Shown piece after piece: positions 41,366 through 50,629 of a DNA stretch of 64,000 bases. Below the pieces are notes generated by a model, which had not been told where the DNA came from, ran no database searches, and saw nothing but the letters and a program-made list of their open reading frames with translations. The translations under genes and the position numbers were made by a program. The stretch's first letter is position 1. Every line of letters begins with the position of its first letter. Source of the DNA: Bradyrhizobium jicamae (GTDB lineage: Bacteria > Pseudomonadota > Alphaproteobacteria > Rhizobiales > Xanthobacteraceae); the NCBI RefSeq assembly GCF_018130695.1, contig NZ_JAFCJX010000014.1, forward strand, positions 124,001 through 188,000. The letters run 5' to 3'.

Positions 41366-43378
41366 ATGGTTCAGCATCCGGCGTTGCCCGATCTGCGCAG
41401 CTCGGAGAAGGGCAAGATCGTCACCGCGGCCGAAGCGGTGCGCCTGATCCGCGACGGCGATACGGTAGCGACCGGCGGCTTCGTCGGCATCGGTTTTGCC
41501 GAGGAGATCGCGCTGGCGCTGGAGGAGCTCTATCTCGCGAGCGAAACCGATGCGCCCTATCTGCAGGGCAAGCCGCGCAATCTGACGCTGGTCTATGCGG
41601 CAGGCCAGGGCGACGGCAAGCATCGCGGCCTCAACCATTTCGCCCATGAAGGGCTGGTGAAGCGCGTGATCGGCGGCCATTGGGGGCTGGCGCCGAAGCT
41701 GCAGCAGCTGGCGATCTCAAACCAGATCGAGGCCTACAATCTGCCGCAGGGCGTCATCACCCATCTGTTCCGCGACATCGCAGCAAGACGGCCCGGCCAC
41801 ATCTCGCAGGTCGGCATCGGCACCTTCGTCGATCCGCGCCACGGCGGCGGCAAGCTCAACGCCTGCACCACCGAGGACATGGTCGAGGTCGTCACGCTCG
41901 GCGGCCAGGAATGCCTGCTCTACAAGACGTTCGGCATCGATGTCGGCATCATCAGGGCGACCACCGGCGACGCCGAAGGCAATCTCACGATGGAGAAGGA
42001 GGCGCTGACCCTGGAAGCGCTGGCGATCGCGATGGCTGCGCATAATTCCGGCGGCATCGTCATCGCCCAGGTCGAGCGCGTCGCCGAAAGCGGCAGCCTC
42101 GATCCGCGCCAGGTCAAGGTGCCCGGCATCCTCGTCGACTGCGTCGTGGTGGCGAAGCCGGAGAACCACTGGCAGACGTTCGGCACGCAGTACAATCCGG
42201 CCTATTCCAGCGAGATACGGCTGCGCGCCGGCGCGCTGCCGCCGATGCCGATGAGCGAGCGCAAGATCATCGCGCGGCGCGCCGCCTTCGAGCTGAAGGC
42301 CAACAGCGTCGTCAATCTCGGCATCGGCATGCCCGAGGGCATCGCGGGCGTTGCGAACGAGGAGCGGATCATCGACCTGATCACGCTGACGGCCGAGCCC
42401 GGCGTGATCGGCGGCATTCCGGCGAGCGGGATCGATTTTGGTGCCGCGGTCAACACCCAGGCGGTGATCGACCAGCCCTATCAGTTCGATTTCTACGACG
42501 GCGGCGGCCTCGACGCCGCCTTCCTCGGCCTGGCCCAGGTCGATCGCGTCGGCAATCTCAATGTCAGCAAGTTCGGCCCGAAGCTCGCCGGCGCCGGCGG
42601 CTTCATCAACATCAGCCAGAACGCCAAGGAGGTGGTGTTCGTCGGCACCTTCGGCGCCGGGCGCCAGCGCGTCGGCGTCACCGATGGCAGGCTGGTCATC
42701 ACGGAAGAGGCGAGGGCACGCAAATTCGTCGAGACCGTGGAGCATGTCACGTTCTCCGGCGCGGTCGCAGCCAGGCGCGGCCAGCGCGTGCTCTATGTCA
42801 CCGAGCGCTGCGTCTTCACGCTGCGGCCCGACGGGCTCGAACTGACGGAGGTTGCTCCCGGCATCGATATCGAACGCGACATCCTCGCGCTGATGGATTT
42901 CAAGCCGCTGATCCCGCGCGATCCGCTGCCGATGGATGGCCGGATCTTCCGCGACGGGCCGATGGATTTGCGCGAGGACCTGCTCGCCATTCCGCTCGAA
43001 AGGCGTTTCACCCTCGACGATCAGCAGAACCTGTTCTTCATCAATCTCGAACGCTTTGCGGTGCGCGGCCAGCCCGATATCGATGCGATCGCGAGCACGG
43101 TGGCGGACCGGCTCGGCGGCCTGGATCGACGCGTCTACGCGATCGTCAACTACGACAACTTCTCGATTCTTCCCGAATTGCTCGATGCGTATTCGGCGAT
43201 GGTCCGCAGCCTGACCGACCGCTTCTACTCCGGCGTCTCCCGCTACACCACGTCAGGCTTCCTGCGCATCAAGCTCGGCGAAGCCCTGGAGAAGCGCGGC
43301 CTCGCCGCCCACATCTTCGAAAGCGCGGCCGATGCGCAGTCGGATTGGCGGAGTGTGGAGGAGGCAACACGATCGTAG
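41366..43378 (+). CDS. Acyl-CoA:acetate/3-ketoacid CoA-transferase with C-terminal extension
   Basis: A 670-residue fusion of the alpha and beta subunits of a family I CoA-transferase, which moves CoA between acids through a glutamyl-CoA intermediate. The catalytic Glu344 is in TAEPGVIGG, the variant of the EXG motif seen in propionate CoA-transferases; alpha-subunit signatures GGFVGIGFAEEI and THLFRDIAARR precede it. The usual length of fused enzymes is about 520-540 residues; from about 525 an additional block of roughly 140 residues (RRFTLDDQQNLFF, YAIVNYDNFSIL) follows that I do not recognise. The stop codon lies inside a palindromic repeat. Probably co-expressed with the GntP permease. 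Confidence 0.88.
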   Translation: MVQHPALPDLRSSEKGKIVTAAEAVRLIRDGDTVATGGFVGIGFAEEIALALEELYLASETDAPYLQGKPRNLTLVYAAGQGDGKHRGLNHFAHEGLVKRVIGGHWGLAPKLQQLAISNQIEAYNLPQGVITHLFRDIAARRPGHISQVGIGTFVDPRHGGGKLNACTTEDMVEVVTLGGQECLLYKTFGIDVGIIRATTGDAEGNLTMEKEALTLEALAIAMAAHNSGGIVIAQVERVAESGSLDPRQVKVPGILVDCVVVAKPENHWQTFGTQYNPAYSSEIRLRAGALPPMPMSERKIIARRAAFELKANSVVNLGIGMPEGIAGVANEERIIDLITLTAEPGVIGGIPASGIDFGAAVNTQAVIDQPYQFDFYDGGGLDAAFLGLAQVDRVGNLNVSKFGPKLAGAGGFINISQNAKEVVFVGTFGAGRQRVGVTDGRLVITEEARARKFVETVEHVTFSGAVAARRGQRVLYVTERCVFTLRPDGLELTEVAPGIDIERDILALMDFKPLIPRDPLPMDGRIFRDGPMDLREDLLAIPLERRFTLDDQQNLFFINLERFAVRGQPDIDAIASTVADRLGGLDRRVYAIVNYDNFSILPELLDAYSAMVRSLTDRFYSGVSRYTTSGFLRIKLGEALEKRGLAAHIFESAADAQSDWRSVEEATRS

Positions 43379-43457
43379 GGCGGATTAGCGAAGCGTAATC
43401 CGCCGTTCTTCGCAGCGACACGCGTCGGCGGATTACGCTTCGCTAATCCGCCCTACG
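43374..43457. repeat. Dispersed palindrome CGTAGGGCGGATTAGCGAAGCG
   Basis: Arms CGTAGGGCGGATTAGCGAAG and CTTCGCTAATCCGCCCTACG are perfect complements and extend further to GTAATCCGCC / GGCGGATTAC, with a loop of about 20 bases. It supplies the stop codon (43376-43378) of the CoA-transferase gene, so its insertion defined the present C-terminus. Confidence 0.88.
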
Positions 43458-43559
43458 GTTTTCGCCGGGCTGCGGACCTGCGCCAAAAATCGAAATTTCT
43501 GAGCACGATCAAGGCGATTTGCCCTGTCCAGTCTCGCATGTAAAAATATTCTCCTTTTC

Positions 43560-43952
43560 AGAACACCAAATCAGCGGTATAACTCCGTCGTCTCACCCGA
43601 CACGAGGGGCGCTCGCGAACGCCACGAACGTGGGTGCAGATGCGGTGGCCGCCGAGCGTGCGACAGGCGTATGCGCGCAAGGCGGATGGTGAAGTCGTGT
43701 GGGCCTGCCGCCCCGATGCAGGTGGCAAGTCCGTGAGAGGCCCAAAGCCGATTGCGGATGATGGTGGCACAAAAGCAGAGTCTCACCAGGGCGAGCACGT
43801 ATAAGCCGTAAGACCATCGCGCAGGGAAGGCCGGATGCCTCCGCCGAACCTGTATGCTCGTGTGCGCACTTTCTTTTGTGCACATTGCACGCGAGACCGC
43901 GGGTGCGGCGTGCACCCGGCTTTCCCTGCGCCCTCGATTTCGAGAGAGGGCG
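43560..43952. ncRNA. Candidate large structured RNA element (repeat family)
   Basis: No good coding frame. Strong nested stems are visible. GCGCAGGGAAGGCCGG (43819-43834) pairs with CCGGCTTTCCCTGCGC (43916-43931) over 16 positions with a single G-U; inside it CTCGTGTGC (43857-43865) pairs with GCACGCGAG (43887-43895), and GGGTGC (43901-43906) with GCACCC (43912-43917). After it CGCCCTC (43929-43935) pairs with GAGGGCG (43946-43952). The 5' part, 43560-43818, has less clear structure. I recall similar sequences in many copies in Bradyrhizobium, annotated as short hypothetical proteins. Function and strand are unknown; the pairing argues for an RNA or a repeat rather than a protein. Confidence 0.5.
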
Positions 43953-44011
43953 AAACGAGATGAAAAACTCGGGCAAATCATGTCGCGAGAACGCGGACTT
44001 ATATCTTCAGT

Positions 44012-44112
44012 GTCGTCGCCCGCGCATGCGGGCGATCCAGTACGCCGCGGCCCTTCGGCTCAAGCACAACCGTCTCTGGAATACTGGATCACCCGCATGC
44101 GCGGGTGATGAC
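44012..44112. repeat. Dispersed palindromic repeat (CGCCCGCGCATGCGGGCGATCCAGTA)
   Basis: GTCGTCGCCCGCGCATGCGG at the left and CCGCATGCGCGGGTGATGAC at the right are imperfect complements, with GATCCAGTA / TACTGGATC next inside and a short loop. It follows the candidate structured RNA. Bases 43953-44011 and 44113-44166 show nothing else. Confidence 0.75.
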
Positions 44113-44166
44113 ACCGTTAGGCTGTTTGACGATTGAATCCGAACAAACCCCTTCGCCCGGACGACA

Positions 44167-45105
44167 CTACAAATACCACGCAAGCACCGCCTTCAACGCT
44201 GCGTGCTCGATCACGGGCAGCACCACGATCTGGTTCATGCCTGCCGCCCGCGCCGATGCGGCGGAGATCGTTTCGTCCTGCTTCAGATGCTCGTTGAGCG
44301 CGGGCATGCCCGTGGCCCAGGCGCCGCCGATGCTGCCTTCGCCGCGGCGGATCGTCTTGCCGTCATAGAGCGCTGCGAGATCGGCCTGCTTGCTGCAATC
44401 GCCGGAATGAAACGTGAGCGCCGATCGCGACGCATCCGGCACCCAGATCTCGAAGCGCCGGGCGATCGGCGTCGCCTGGGCGGACAGGAACGTCATCACC
44501 CAGGTCTCGTCGCCGGTGGTGTAGGGAATGCCGACGCCGCAGTTGATGCCGATCTCGGAGGCGTCCTCCCAACGCAGAAAGCCCTTGGCGTTGTGCAGGT
44601 CCTTGATGATCAAGGGCATGCCGGCCTTCCAGGTCCGGCCGGGCAGGCCGAAGCCGCGTGGAAATTTGGTGTGGCGCGAGTTGAACTCGAACATGTCGGC
44701 GGTGCCGTAATAGCCGTCGACCAGTCCCATCTCGTGCGACTTGTCGGGATCGTTGTGCCAGAGCTCGATCGCCCCGACATGCTTGGCATCGTCGCCGCAG
44801 AACAGCACCATCACGGCCATCAGGAATTCGCCGGCGAACACCGGCAGCGCGACGCCGCAGGTCAGCCCGGCCTCGACCGCCTCGTCGGTGCGCTTGAAAT
44901 AGGAGTTGGCGAATTTGGTCAGGATCACCGGATGGCCGCTCGCCCAGGCCTTGCCCGGCAGTCCCTCGTCATAGGCGAACAGCGCGTTCTCGCTGACCGC
45001 ACGGAATTCCTCGAACTCCGCGCTGCACAGGCTGCCGCCGAATTCCAGCCGCGTCCGTGTCCGGTCCGGCACCCACAATTCAACCACGCGAATGAAAGTC
45101 TTCAT
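44167..45105 (-). CDS. Tandem GAF-domain protein
   Basis: A 312-residue protein with two GAF-like sensor domains. The first is at about residues 10-125 (FAYDEGLPGKAWASGHPVIL ... GLTCGVALPVFAGEFLMAVMVLF). The second is at about 140-250 (FGLPGRTWKAGMPLIIKD ... GINCGVGIPYTTGDETWVM), with a third partial repeat RRGEGSIGGAWATGMPALNE after it. No output domain (kinase, cyclase, HTH) is present. The Cys of CGVGIP is conserved in both halves. Such proteins bind small ligands; role unknown. Divergent from the MlrC gene. Confidence 0.8.
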   Translation of the reverse strand: MKTFIRVVELWVPDRTRTRLEFGGSLCSAEFEEFRAVSENALFAYDEGLPGKAWASGHPVILTKFANSYFKRTDEAVEAGLTCGVALPVFAGEFLMAVMVLFCGDDAKHVGAIELWHNDPDKSHEMGLVDGYYGTADMFEFNSRHTKFPRGFGLPGRTWKAGMPLIIKDLHNAKGFLRWEDASEIGINCGVGIPYTTGDETWVMTFLSAQATPIARRFEIWVPDASRSALTFHSGDCSKQADLAALYDGKTIRRGEGSIGGAWATGMPALNEHLKQDETISAASARAAGMNQIVVLPVIEHAALKAVLAWYL

Positions 45106-45273
45106 CGCTCACGCCTCGCGTCTCGCCGTGCCCAGCATCGGCGATTTAGCGACGAAACGTGCGCTCAAATTGCGGGCAGGCCGCGCCCAAACTTGATGCG
45201 AAAATCCGGATCGCCATTGGCGTGCGCGGGCCTTCGATGTCAGTATGCGGAAAAGAACGAAGGCAACCAGATA

Positions 45274-46761
45274 ATGAACAAACGCAACATCCGTATCGCC
45301 GTCCTGCACTTCTCGCACGAGACCGTTACCTTCCTGCCGAACGAAACGACGCTAGAGGATTTCATCTATCCGGGTTCGCCGGCCAGCGGTGAGGACCTGC
45401 TGCGCTTTGACCCGAAGGGCTACATGGGCGGCTTCGTGCAGGCGGCGCGCGAATTCGCCGAGGTGGAACTGGTCGGGATCGAATCGCCGCTGTGGCCGAA
45501 GACCGGGATCGGATCGGGCTGGGTGACCGAGGACGCCTACCACACCTTCACCGGCAAGATGATCGCGGGCCTGAAGGAGCAGGGGCCGTTCGACGGCGTC
45601 TATCTCTGCCTGCATGGCGCCATGGCGGCGCACGGCGTGCTGCGGCCGGAAGCCGATCTGGCGCGGCGGGTGCGCAAGGTGGTCGGACGATCGGCCTTCA
45701 TCGCCGCCACCTTCGACCTCCATGGCAATGAGGACGAGGCATTCCTCGCACAGGCCGACATGGGCTTCGCGGTCAAGTATTTTCCGCACTATGACATGCA
45801 CCTGCAGGGCGAGCGCGCCGCGCGCACGCTGGTGCGGGCGATCCGCGGCGACTACAAGCCGGCGCATGTCACGATCAAGGTGCCGGTGATCTCGCCGACG
45901 GTCCTGCAATGGACCGGCGCCTCGCCCTGGATGGATCTCGTGCAGCGCGCGCTGGTCTGGGAGGCGCGCGAGGTCGACGTCTACGTCAACATTTTCTTTG
46001 GTTTCCCCTTCGCCGACGTCCCCGATGTCGGCATGACCGTGCAGGTGTTGACCAACGACAATCCAAAGCTGGCCGAGCAGGTGGCGCGCGATCTCGCCGG
46101 CACGATCTGGCGGCAGCGTGAGGCGCTGCTGAAGTCCACCAGGATCCACCGGATTGCCGACGGTGTGCGGCTGGCGAAGCAGGCGGTCGCGGATGGCCGG
46201 ACGCCGGTCGTGCTGGCCGATCACAGCGACCGCTCAGGCTCGGCGACCTGGATCCTGCGCGAGATCATCGCGCAGGACGTGGGCAATGCGCTGATTGCCA
46301 CGATTGCGGACGCCAGGACGACCGCCGCCTTGCAGGCCGCGGGTGCCAAGGCGGGCGATGCCTTTGATATGGAGATCGGCGGCCGCGTCGACGACTCCGC
46401 CGGCGAGGCGGTGCGCATCCAGGGTACCATCCTGACCGCGGTCGAGGGCTATGGCCAGTTCTGGGTCTGCATCGGCTTCGGCCGCAACAACGTGCTGATC
46501 CTATCCACTTATCTGGTGCAGATGATGGAGCCGTTCTCGCTGAAAGCGCTCGGGCTCGACATCGGCAAGTTCGACGTGATGGCGATCAAATCGCGCGTCC
46601 ACTTCCGCAGGGGCTTTGACGACAACGGGTTTGCCAAAACCATCCTGCTGGTCGAGCCGGACCAGCCGTTCCTCGGCACGACGCGGCTCGACGGACTGCC
46701 GTACAAGAACGTCGATCTCGCAAAATTCTATCCCTATGGAAACCCGACCTTCTCGGCGTGA
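45274..46761 (+). CDS. M81-family metallopeptidase, MlrC (microcystinase)-like
   Basis: A 495-residue cytosolic protein from the ATG at 45274 (MNKRNIRIAVLHFSHETVTF). The N-terminal DUF1485-type domain has the HET motif of M81 proteins (FSHETVTF), followed by the metal-site segment TFDLHGNEDE and VKYFPHYDMHLQGERA. The C-terminal MlrC domain begins near residue 310 (VLADHSDRSGSATWILREI). MlrC cleaves linearised microcystin peptides in sphingomonads, but most soil homologues have other, unknown substrates. The upstream frame remains open but has no coding character. It is convergent with the isomerase gene. Confidence 0.87.
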   Translation: MNKRNIRIAVLHFSHETVTFLPNETTLEDFIYPGSPASGEDLLRFDPKGYMGGFVQAAREFAEVELVGIESPLWPKTGIGSGWVTEDAYHTFTGKMIAGLKEQGPFDGVYLCLHGAMAAHGVLRPEADLARRVRKVVGRSAFIAATFDLHGNEDEAFLAQADMGFAVKYFPHYDMHLQGERAARTLVRAIRGDYKPAHVTIKVPVISPTVLQWTGASPWMDLVQRALVWEAREVDVYVNIFFGFPFADVPDVGMTVQVLTNDNPKLAEQVARDLAGTIWRQREALLKSTRIHRIADGVRLAKQAVADGRTPVVLADHSDRSGSATWILREIIAQDVGNALIATIADARTTAALQAAGAKAGDAFDMEIGGRVDDSAGEAVRIQGTILTAVEGYGQFWVCIGFGRNNVLILSTYLVQMMEPFSLKALGLDIGKFDVMAIKSRVHFRRGFDDNGFAKTILLVEPDQPFLGTTRLDGLPYKNVDLAKFYPYGNPTFSA

Positions 46762-46762
46762 T

Positions 46763-47392
46763 CTATTTTCGATGCCGGCTGCCGAGCGCAATCGCGGCGG
46801 TTTCGGGATTGCGGATGCGTTCGGCCAGCATGGCAATGCGATCGCCGCCCCAAAACAGCTCGCCGTTGAACACCATGGTCGGCACGCCGAACACGCCGAG
46901 CGTCTCGGCTTCGTCGATGATGCGATCATGCTCGGCGCGCGCGGGGCCGGCGACATAGGCTCCGAAGTCTGCGGCAGAGCCGCCGACCTCGGCGATCACG
47001 GCAGAGATGGCCGCGAGATCGTCGACCTCCAGTTCGTGACTCCAGAAACGCCTGAACACGGTCTTGTGATAGGGGCGGAACAGCCCGTGGCGCTGGGCAA
47101 ACAGCATCCCGGCACTGGCGTAGAACGCGTCGTAGATCCGCCGCGGGCCCTTCATGACGAGGCCCTGCGCATTGGCGAAGCGGCGGGCGTCCATATAGAG
47201 GTAGCGGACCTTGCGCCAGAAATGCGGCGTGCGCGCTTCGACTGTTCCCATGAATTCCGGGATGCGCAGCGTGTAGGGCAGCCATTCCAGCTCGACGCCG
47301 TATCTGTCCTCGAGCTCGAACAGCCTGTCGTCAGCGACAAAGGCGTACGGACTCTTGTAGTCGGTGTAGATCCGGACCCGCGGCTTCTCCAT
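46763..47392 (-). CDS. DsbA-family protein, 2-hydroxychromene-2-carboxylate isomerase-like
   Basis: A 209-residue thioredoxin/GST-kappa-type fold. The N-terminal YTDYKSPYAFVADDRL has Ser in place of the CxxC redox pair (no catalytic cysteines), and the C-terminal LGVFGVPTMVFNGELFWGGDRI is the cis-Pro segment. These features mark the 2-hydroxychromene-2-carboxylate isomerase branch, which uses glutathione to isomerise aromatic intermediates. Without other naphthalene-pathway genes nearby the substrate is uncertain. The stop adjoins that of the MlrC gene. Confidence 0.83.
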   Translation of the reverse strand: MEKPRVRIYTDYKSPYAFVADDRLFELEDRYGVELEWLPYTLRIPEFMGTVEARTPHFWRKVRYLYMDARRFANAQGLVMKGPRRIYDAFYASAGMLFAQRHGLFRPYHKTVFRRFWSHELEVDDLAAISAVIAEVGGSAADFGAYVAGPARAEHDRIIDEAETLGVFGVPTMVFNGELFWGGDRIAMLAERIRNPETAAIALGSRHRK

Positions 47393-47935
47393 GACGATTC
47401 CCCCGTATCTGCGCGCGATTGTTCACGACGCCTGCCGCCGACGCAATCCGGCGCGTGGTCTCGGTTACGTCGAGATGTGTTCGGGATGTTTGGCGCAAAC
47501 GAATGGGCCCCGGTGCAGCTATGGCATCGCGGGGCCCTGAATCTTCGTTTTAGCGAAGGGGTTCTGGTAGAGACCAGTGAACTTTCACGATCGAAACAGC
47601 GCGTGGCCTTTGCGCTCCGATCCTGCGGATATATTCAGATTGTTGTCGGCGCATCGCGGCTAGCAGCTGCTGTTCGCTCAACCTGCGCCGTTGCCTTGCC
47701 GCTGAGCAAGGCCGCTGGCTTGTGCCGGTGGCGTCATGCTCCTCTCCAAGAGTGGGCCGACGGACCTCTGTCCGCTTCGACTGCCTGCCGTTCGACTACA
47801 TCATCGAACACCAATTCCCGCGCGGTGTGGAGCTGTTCGCTCCTGTACCCCAACAGGTGCAGCATGCGAAATGCTGCGGCAGATATCGGCGGCTGTCAAG
47901 CTGATGCGGGCCGGAAATTTCTCGCAAAGTTCCCG
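47393..47935. other. Intergenic stretch without a recognised gene
   Basis: A 540-base stretch of somewhat lower GC than the flanks. Only short frames of under 90 codons exist and none has a good start or a recognisable product. No clear palindrome family, tRNA or transposase remnant was seen. It may contain promoters for the minus-strand isomerase gene at 47392. Confidence 0.5.
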
Positions 47936-49846
47936 TCATTTCCGGGTTTGGCGATATCGGCTGAGATCGGGATCGTGGGTCATTTTCCAGTAATCCACGA
48001 AGCGCCATGGCATCGCCGAGAACACGCGTCCGCGGCTGTTGCGGTAGTAGGTGGTCATGCCCGGATGCGTCCAGATCAGCTGCTCGTGCTCGGCATCGAC
48101 GTCGCGAATGTATCGGTCGTGTGCTTCGGGGCGCACGTCGATCGCGGCGATGTCGTTCTCGATCATCTCGACCAGGCAGGCCGAGATGTAGCGGCTCTGG
48201 CATTCCGACTGGAAGATCACGCTGCCGCCATGCGCAGGGCCCGAGTTCGGGCCGAGCATCAGGAAGAGATTCGGGAAGTCGGGCACGGTGAGGCCGAGAT
48301 ACGCAGTCGGGTTGTCGTGCGACCAGGCCTGCTTCAGGGTCTTGCCGTCGCGTCCGGTGATGTTGAGGCGCGCCGCCATCTCCGACACCTTGAAGCCGGT
48401 GGAGATCACGATGATGTCGTGCGTACGCGGCTTGCCGTCGGCGGTGACGATGCCATCAGCCGTGAAGCGATCGATCTTGTCGGTGACGAGCTCGACATTC
48501 GGTTTGGTCAGCGTCCTGAACCAGTTGTTGTCGAGCAGGATGCGCTTGCCATAGGGCGGATAGGACGGCACGCATTTGTCGATCAGGTCGGGACGGTCCT
48601 TCAACTCGGACAGGATGAATGCGGTCAGCTCCTCGCGGTGCCGGTCGTTGCCCTTGTTGACGGCGCGGTCCGGATGCGGCCAGGCCGGGTCCTTGCGCAG
48701 GAAGGGCAGCAGGCCGTCGCCGTAGCGCCAGAACATGTTGAAGCGATACCACTGCACATAAAACGGCAGATGCGCGAGCAGCCATTGCGCGCCCTCGGTG
48801 ATCGGATCGGAATAGCCCTTCACCGGCCGCGCCCATTGCGCGGTGCGCTGGTAGACGGTGACGGAGGCGACGCGATCGGCGATCGACGGCACGAGCTGCA
48901 TTGCGGTTGCGCCGGTGCCGATCACGGCGACATGCTTGCCGTCGAGCTTGATATCGTCGGACCAGCGCGCGGAGTGAATTTTCAATCCCTTGAAGCTCTC
49001 GTCTCCCTCGAAGCGGGCAGGCGAGGGGTCGTTGAGCTGGCCGATCGCGCTGACCAGCGCGGTCGACTCGAAGGTCTCGTCGCCATCAGCCGTTCTGAGC
49101 GTCGAGATCCAGCGGCGCTTGGCTTCATCCCAATGCGAGGCGACGAGCTCGGTCTTGAGGCGAACGTTCCTGCGGATGTCGTACTCGCGGACGACCTTGA
49201 GCAGGTAGTCCAGCAGCTCCTGGCGCTGCGCGAAATAACGCGTCCAGGGATTGCGGGCGCCGAAGGAGAAGGAATAGGAGTGGTTCGGCGTATCGACGCC
49301 GCAGCCGGGATAGCGGTTGACGTACCAGGTGCCGCCGATCTCGGCTTCCTTCTCGACGATGGTGTAGGGGATGCCGAGGCGACCGAGCGCGACGCCGAGC
49401 GCGATGGCACAGACGCCGGCGCCGACGATCAGGACGTGCTGCGCGGCGAGCGTCTCGTCGGACGGGCGCGTGCGCCAGCTGATGTCACGGGGCACAAAAC
49501 CCATCTCCTCGCGCATCAGCGGCGCATATTCCGGTGTGACGTTCTCGCCGAGTGTGGCGCGCATCATCCGCAGCATCAACTCGTCGCCGGGATCGGTGAT
49601 GACGGGCGTCGGCGTGCCGTCGGCAAACAGATTCAGGACCGCCGCGCGAATCTCGTCCTGGATTTCCCTGGGCACACCGGCATCGGGATCGGGGATCAGG
49701 CGAACGTCGCGCTTCGGCTTGTACGGCGGCTCCAGCCACTTCTCATCGCCGGTCATGTGGAACAGGACCATCAGCAGCACGCGGATGTCGCCCTCGGCGA
49801 TCGCCGACGCCAAATCGAGGGTCTTGCGCGGGAGCTCGATATTCAT
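47936..49846 (-). CDS. Baeyer-Villiger monooxygenase, 4-hydroxyacetophenone monooxygenase-like
   Basis: A 636-residue FAD/NADPH monooxygenase. It carries an N-terminal helical extension of about 130 residues (MNIELPRKTLDLASAIAEGD) before the first Rossmann motif VGAGVCA (141-147), the distinctive feature of 4-hydroxyacetophenone monooxygenase (about 640 residues). GGTWYVNRYPGCGVD is at 171-185, the Baeyer-Villiger fingerprint FKGLKIHSARW at 285-295, and a second dinucleotide motif in VIGTGATAMQ. It converts ketones (often aryl) to esters. It is the last gene of the minus-strand unit 51260-47936 with an SDR and a regulator. The ketone is unknown. Confidence 0.88.
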   Translation of the reverse strand: MNIELPRKTLDLASAIAEGDIRVLLMVLFHMTGDEKWLEPPYKPKRDVRLIPDPDAGVPREIQDEIRAAVLNLFADGTPTPVITDPGDELMLRMMRATLGENVTPEYAPLMREEMGFVPRDISWRTRPSDETLAAQHVLIVGAGVCAIALGVALGRLGIPYTIVEKEAEIGGTWYVNRYPGCGVDTPNHSYSFSFGARNPWTRYFAQRQELLDYLLKVVREYDIRRNVRLKTELVASHWDEAKRRWISTLRTADGDETFESTALVSAIGQLNDPSPARFEGDESFKGLKIHSARWSDDIKLDGKHVAVIGTGATAMQLVPSIADRVASVTVYQRTAQWARPVKGYSDPITEGAQWLLAHLPFYVQWYRFNMFWRYGDGLLPFLRKDPAWPHPDRAVNKGNDRHREELTAFILSELKDRPDLIDKCVPSYPPYGKRILLDNNWFRTLTKPNVELVTDKIDRFTADGIVTADGKPRTHDIIVISTGFKVSEMAARLNITGRDGKTLKQAWSHDNPTAYLGLTVPDFPNLFLMLGPNSGPAHGGSVIFQSECQSRYISACLVEMIENDIAAIDVRPEAHDRYIRDVDAEHEQLIWTHPGMTTYYRNSRGRVFSAMPWRFVDYWKMTHDPDLSRYRQTRK

Positions 49847-49855
49847 GTCACGTCC

Positions 49856-50629
49856 TCAGCTCGCCGGCGCGTCGGGCAGGCCGCCATAGGCGGCCCAGGT
49901 GGTGCCGACGATGTAGCCGGCATCGACGGGCAGGTTGATGCCGGTCACGCCGCTGCTCAGCGGCGACAGCAGCCAGGCGATCGCCTGCGCCACCTCCATC
50001 GGCTCGACCAGGCGGTTCATCGCGGTCGGACGGCAGAGCAGATCCTTGTTCAGTGCACCCGAGGCAATGCCGGCTTCGAGCGCCACCGTGCGTGTGAAGC
50101 CGGGCGACACGGCGTTGACCCGCACGCCGCTGCGGCCCCATTCGGCCGCGAGCGTCTGGGTGATCTGGATGACGCCGGCCTTCGCAGCCGTATAGGCGTG
50201 GATCGGGCCCGACGTCATGCCGGCGACGGAGGCGACATTGACGATCGCCCCTAACCGGCGCTTTGCCATCCGTACACCGACGCTGCGTGCCACCAGGAAG
50301 GTGCCACGCAGGTCGATATTGACCTCGCGGTCCCATTGCTCCATCCGCACCTTCTCCAGCGAATGCATCTTGCCGAACACGCCCGCCGCGTTGACGAGGC
50401 CGATGATCGGCCCATGCGCCGCCTCGATATCGGTGACGCCGGACACCACGGCGTCTTCGCTCGCGACATCGAATGGCGCGGGCCACAGGATGGTGTCGGT
50501 GCCGGGAATTGGCTCCGGCGCGATGTCGACGATCACGACCTGTTGTCCGAGATCGGCAAGCAATGTTGCCGTCGCGGCGCCGATGCCGCGGCTGCCGCCG
50601 GTGACGAGGATGATGCCGTCAGCGCTCAT
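49856..50629 (-). CDS. Short-chain dehydrogenase/reductase (SDR)
   Basis: A 257-residue classical SDR. The cofactor motif is GGSRGIG (11-17), the active site is the Ser in NVASVAGMTSGP with Tyr and Lys in YTAAKAG (near 155-160), and the NAA motif variant NAAG is present. It would interconvert a secondary alcohol and ketone. The start overlaps the TetR stop and its stop is 9 bases before the monooxygenase start, so the three belong together: it may provide the ketone for the Baeyer-Villiger enzyme. Its closest neighbour in sequence in the window is the SDR at 56210. Confidence 0.9.
   Translation of the reverse strand: MSADGIILVTGGSRGIGAATATLLADLGQQVVIVDIAPEPIPGTDTILWPAPFDVASEDAVVSGVTDIEAAHGPIIGLVNAAGVFGKMHSLEKVRMEQWDREVNIDLRGTFLVARSVGVRMAKRRLGAIVNVASVAGMTSGPIHAYTAAKAGVIQITQTLAAEWGRSGVRVNAVSPGFTRTVALEAGIASGALNKDLLCRPTAMNRLVEPMEVAQAIAWLLSPLSSGVTGINLPVDAGYIVGTTWAAYGGLPDAPAS

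Noticed and set aside
43571..43981. A 136-residue minus-strand frame (and a 127-residue one in another frame) as a gene
   Set aside because: Both fall across the perfect stems of the structured element, have no ribosome site and look like the hypothetical proteins often called on this repeat.
47393..47935. Degenerate LuxR-like gene remnant
   Set aside because: A few helix-turn-helix-like residues can be read in one frame, but nothing continuous or convincing was found.
46616..50254. A 1212-codon open frame on the plus strand
   Set aside because: It runs antisense through the isomerase and monooxygenase genes, which have clear domains. Long open antisense frames arise from high GC codon use; its product is low-complexity Arg/Ala/Gly/Asp-rich.
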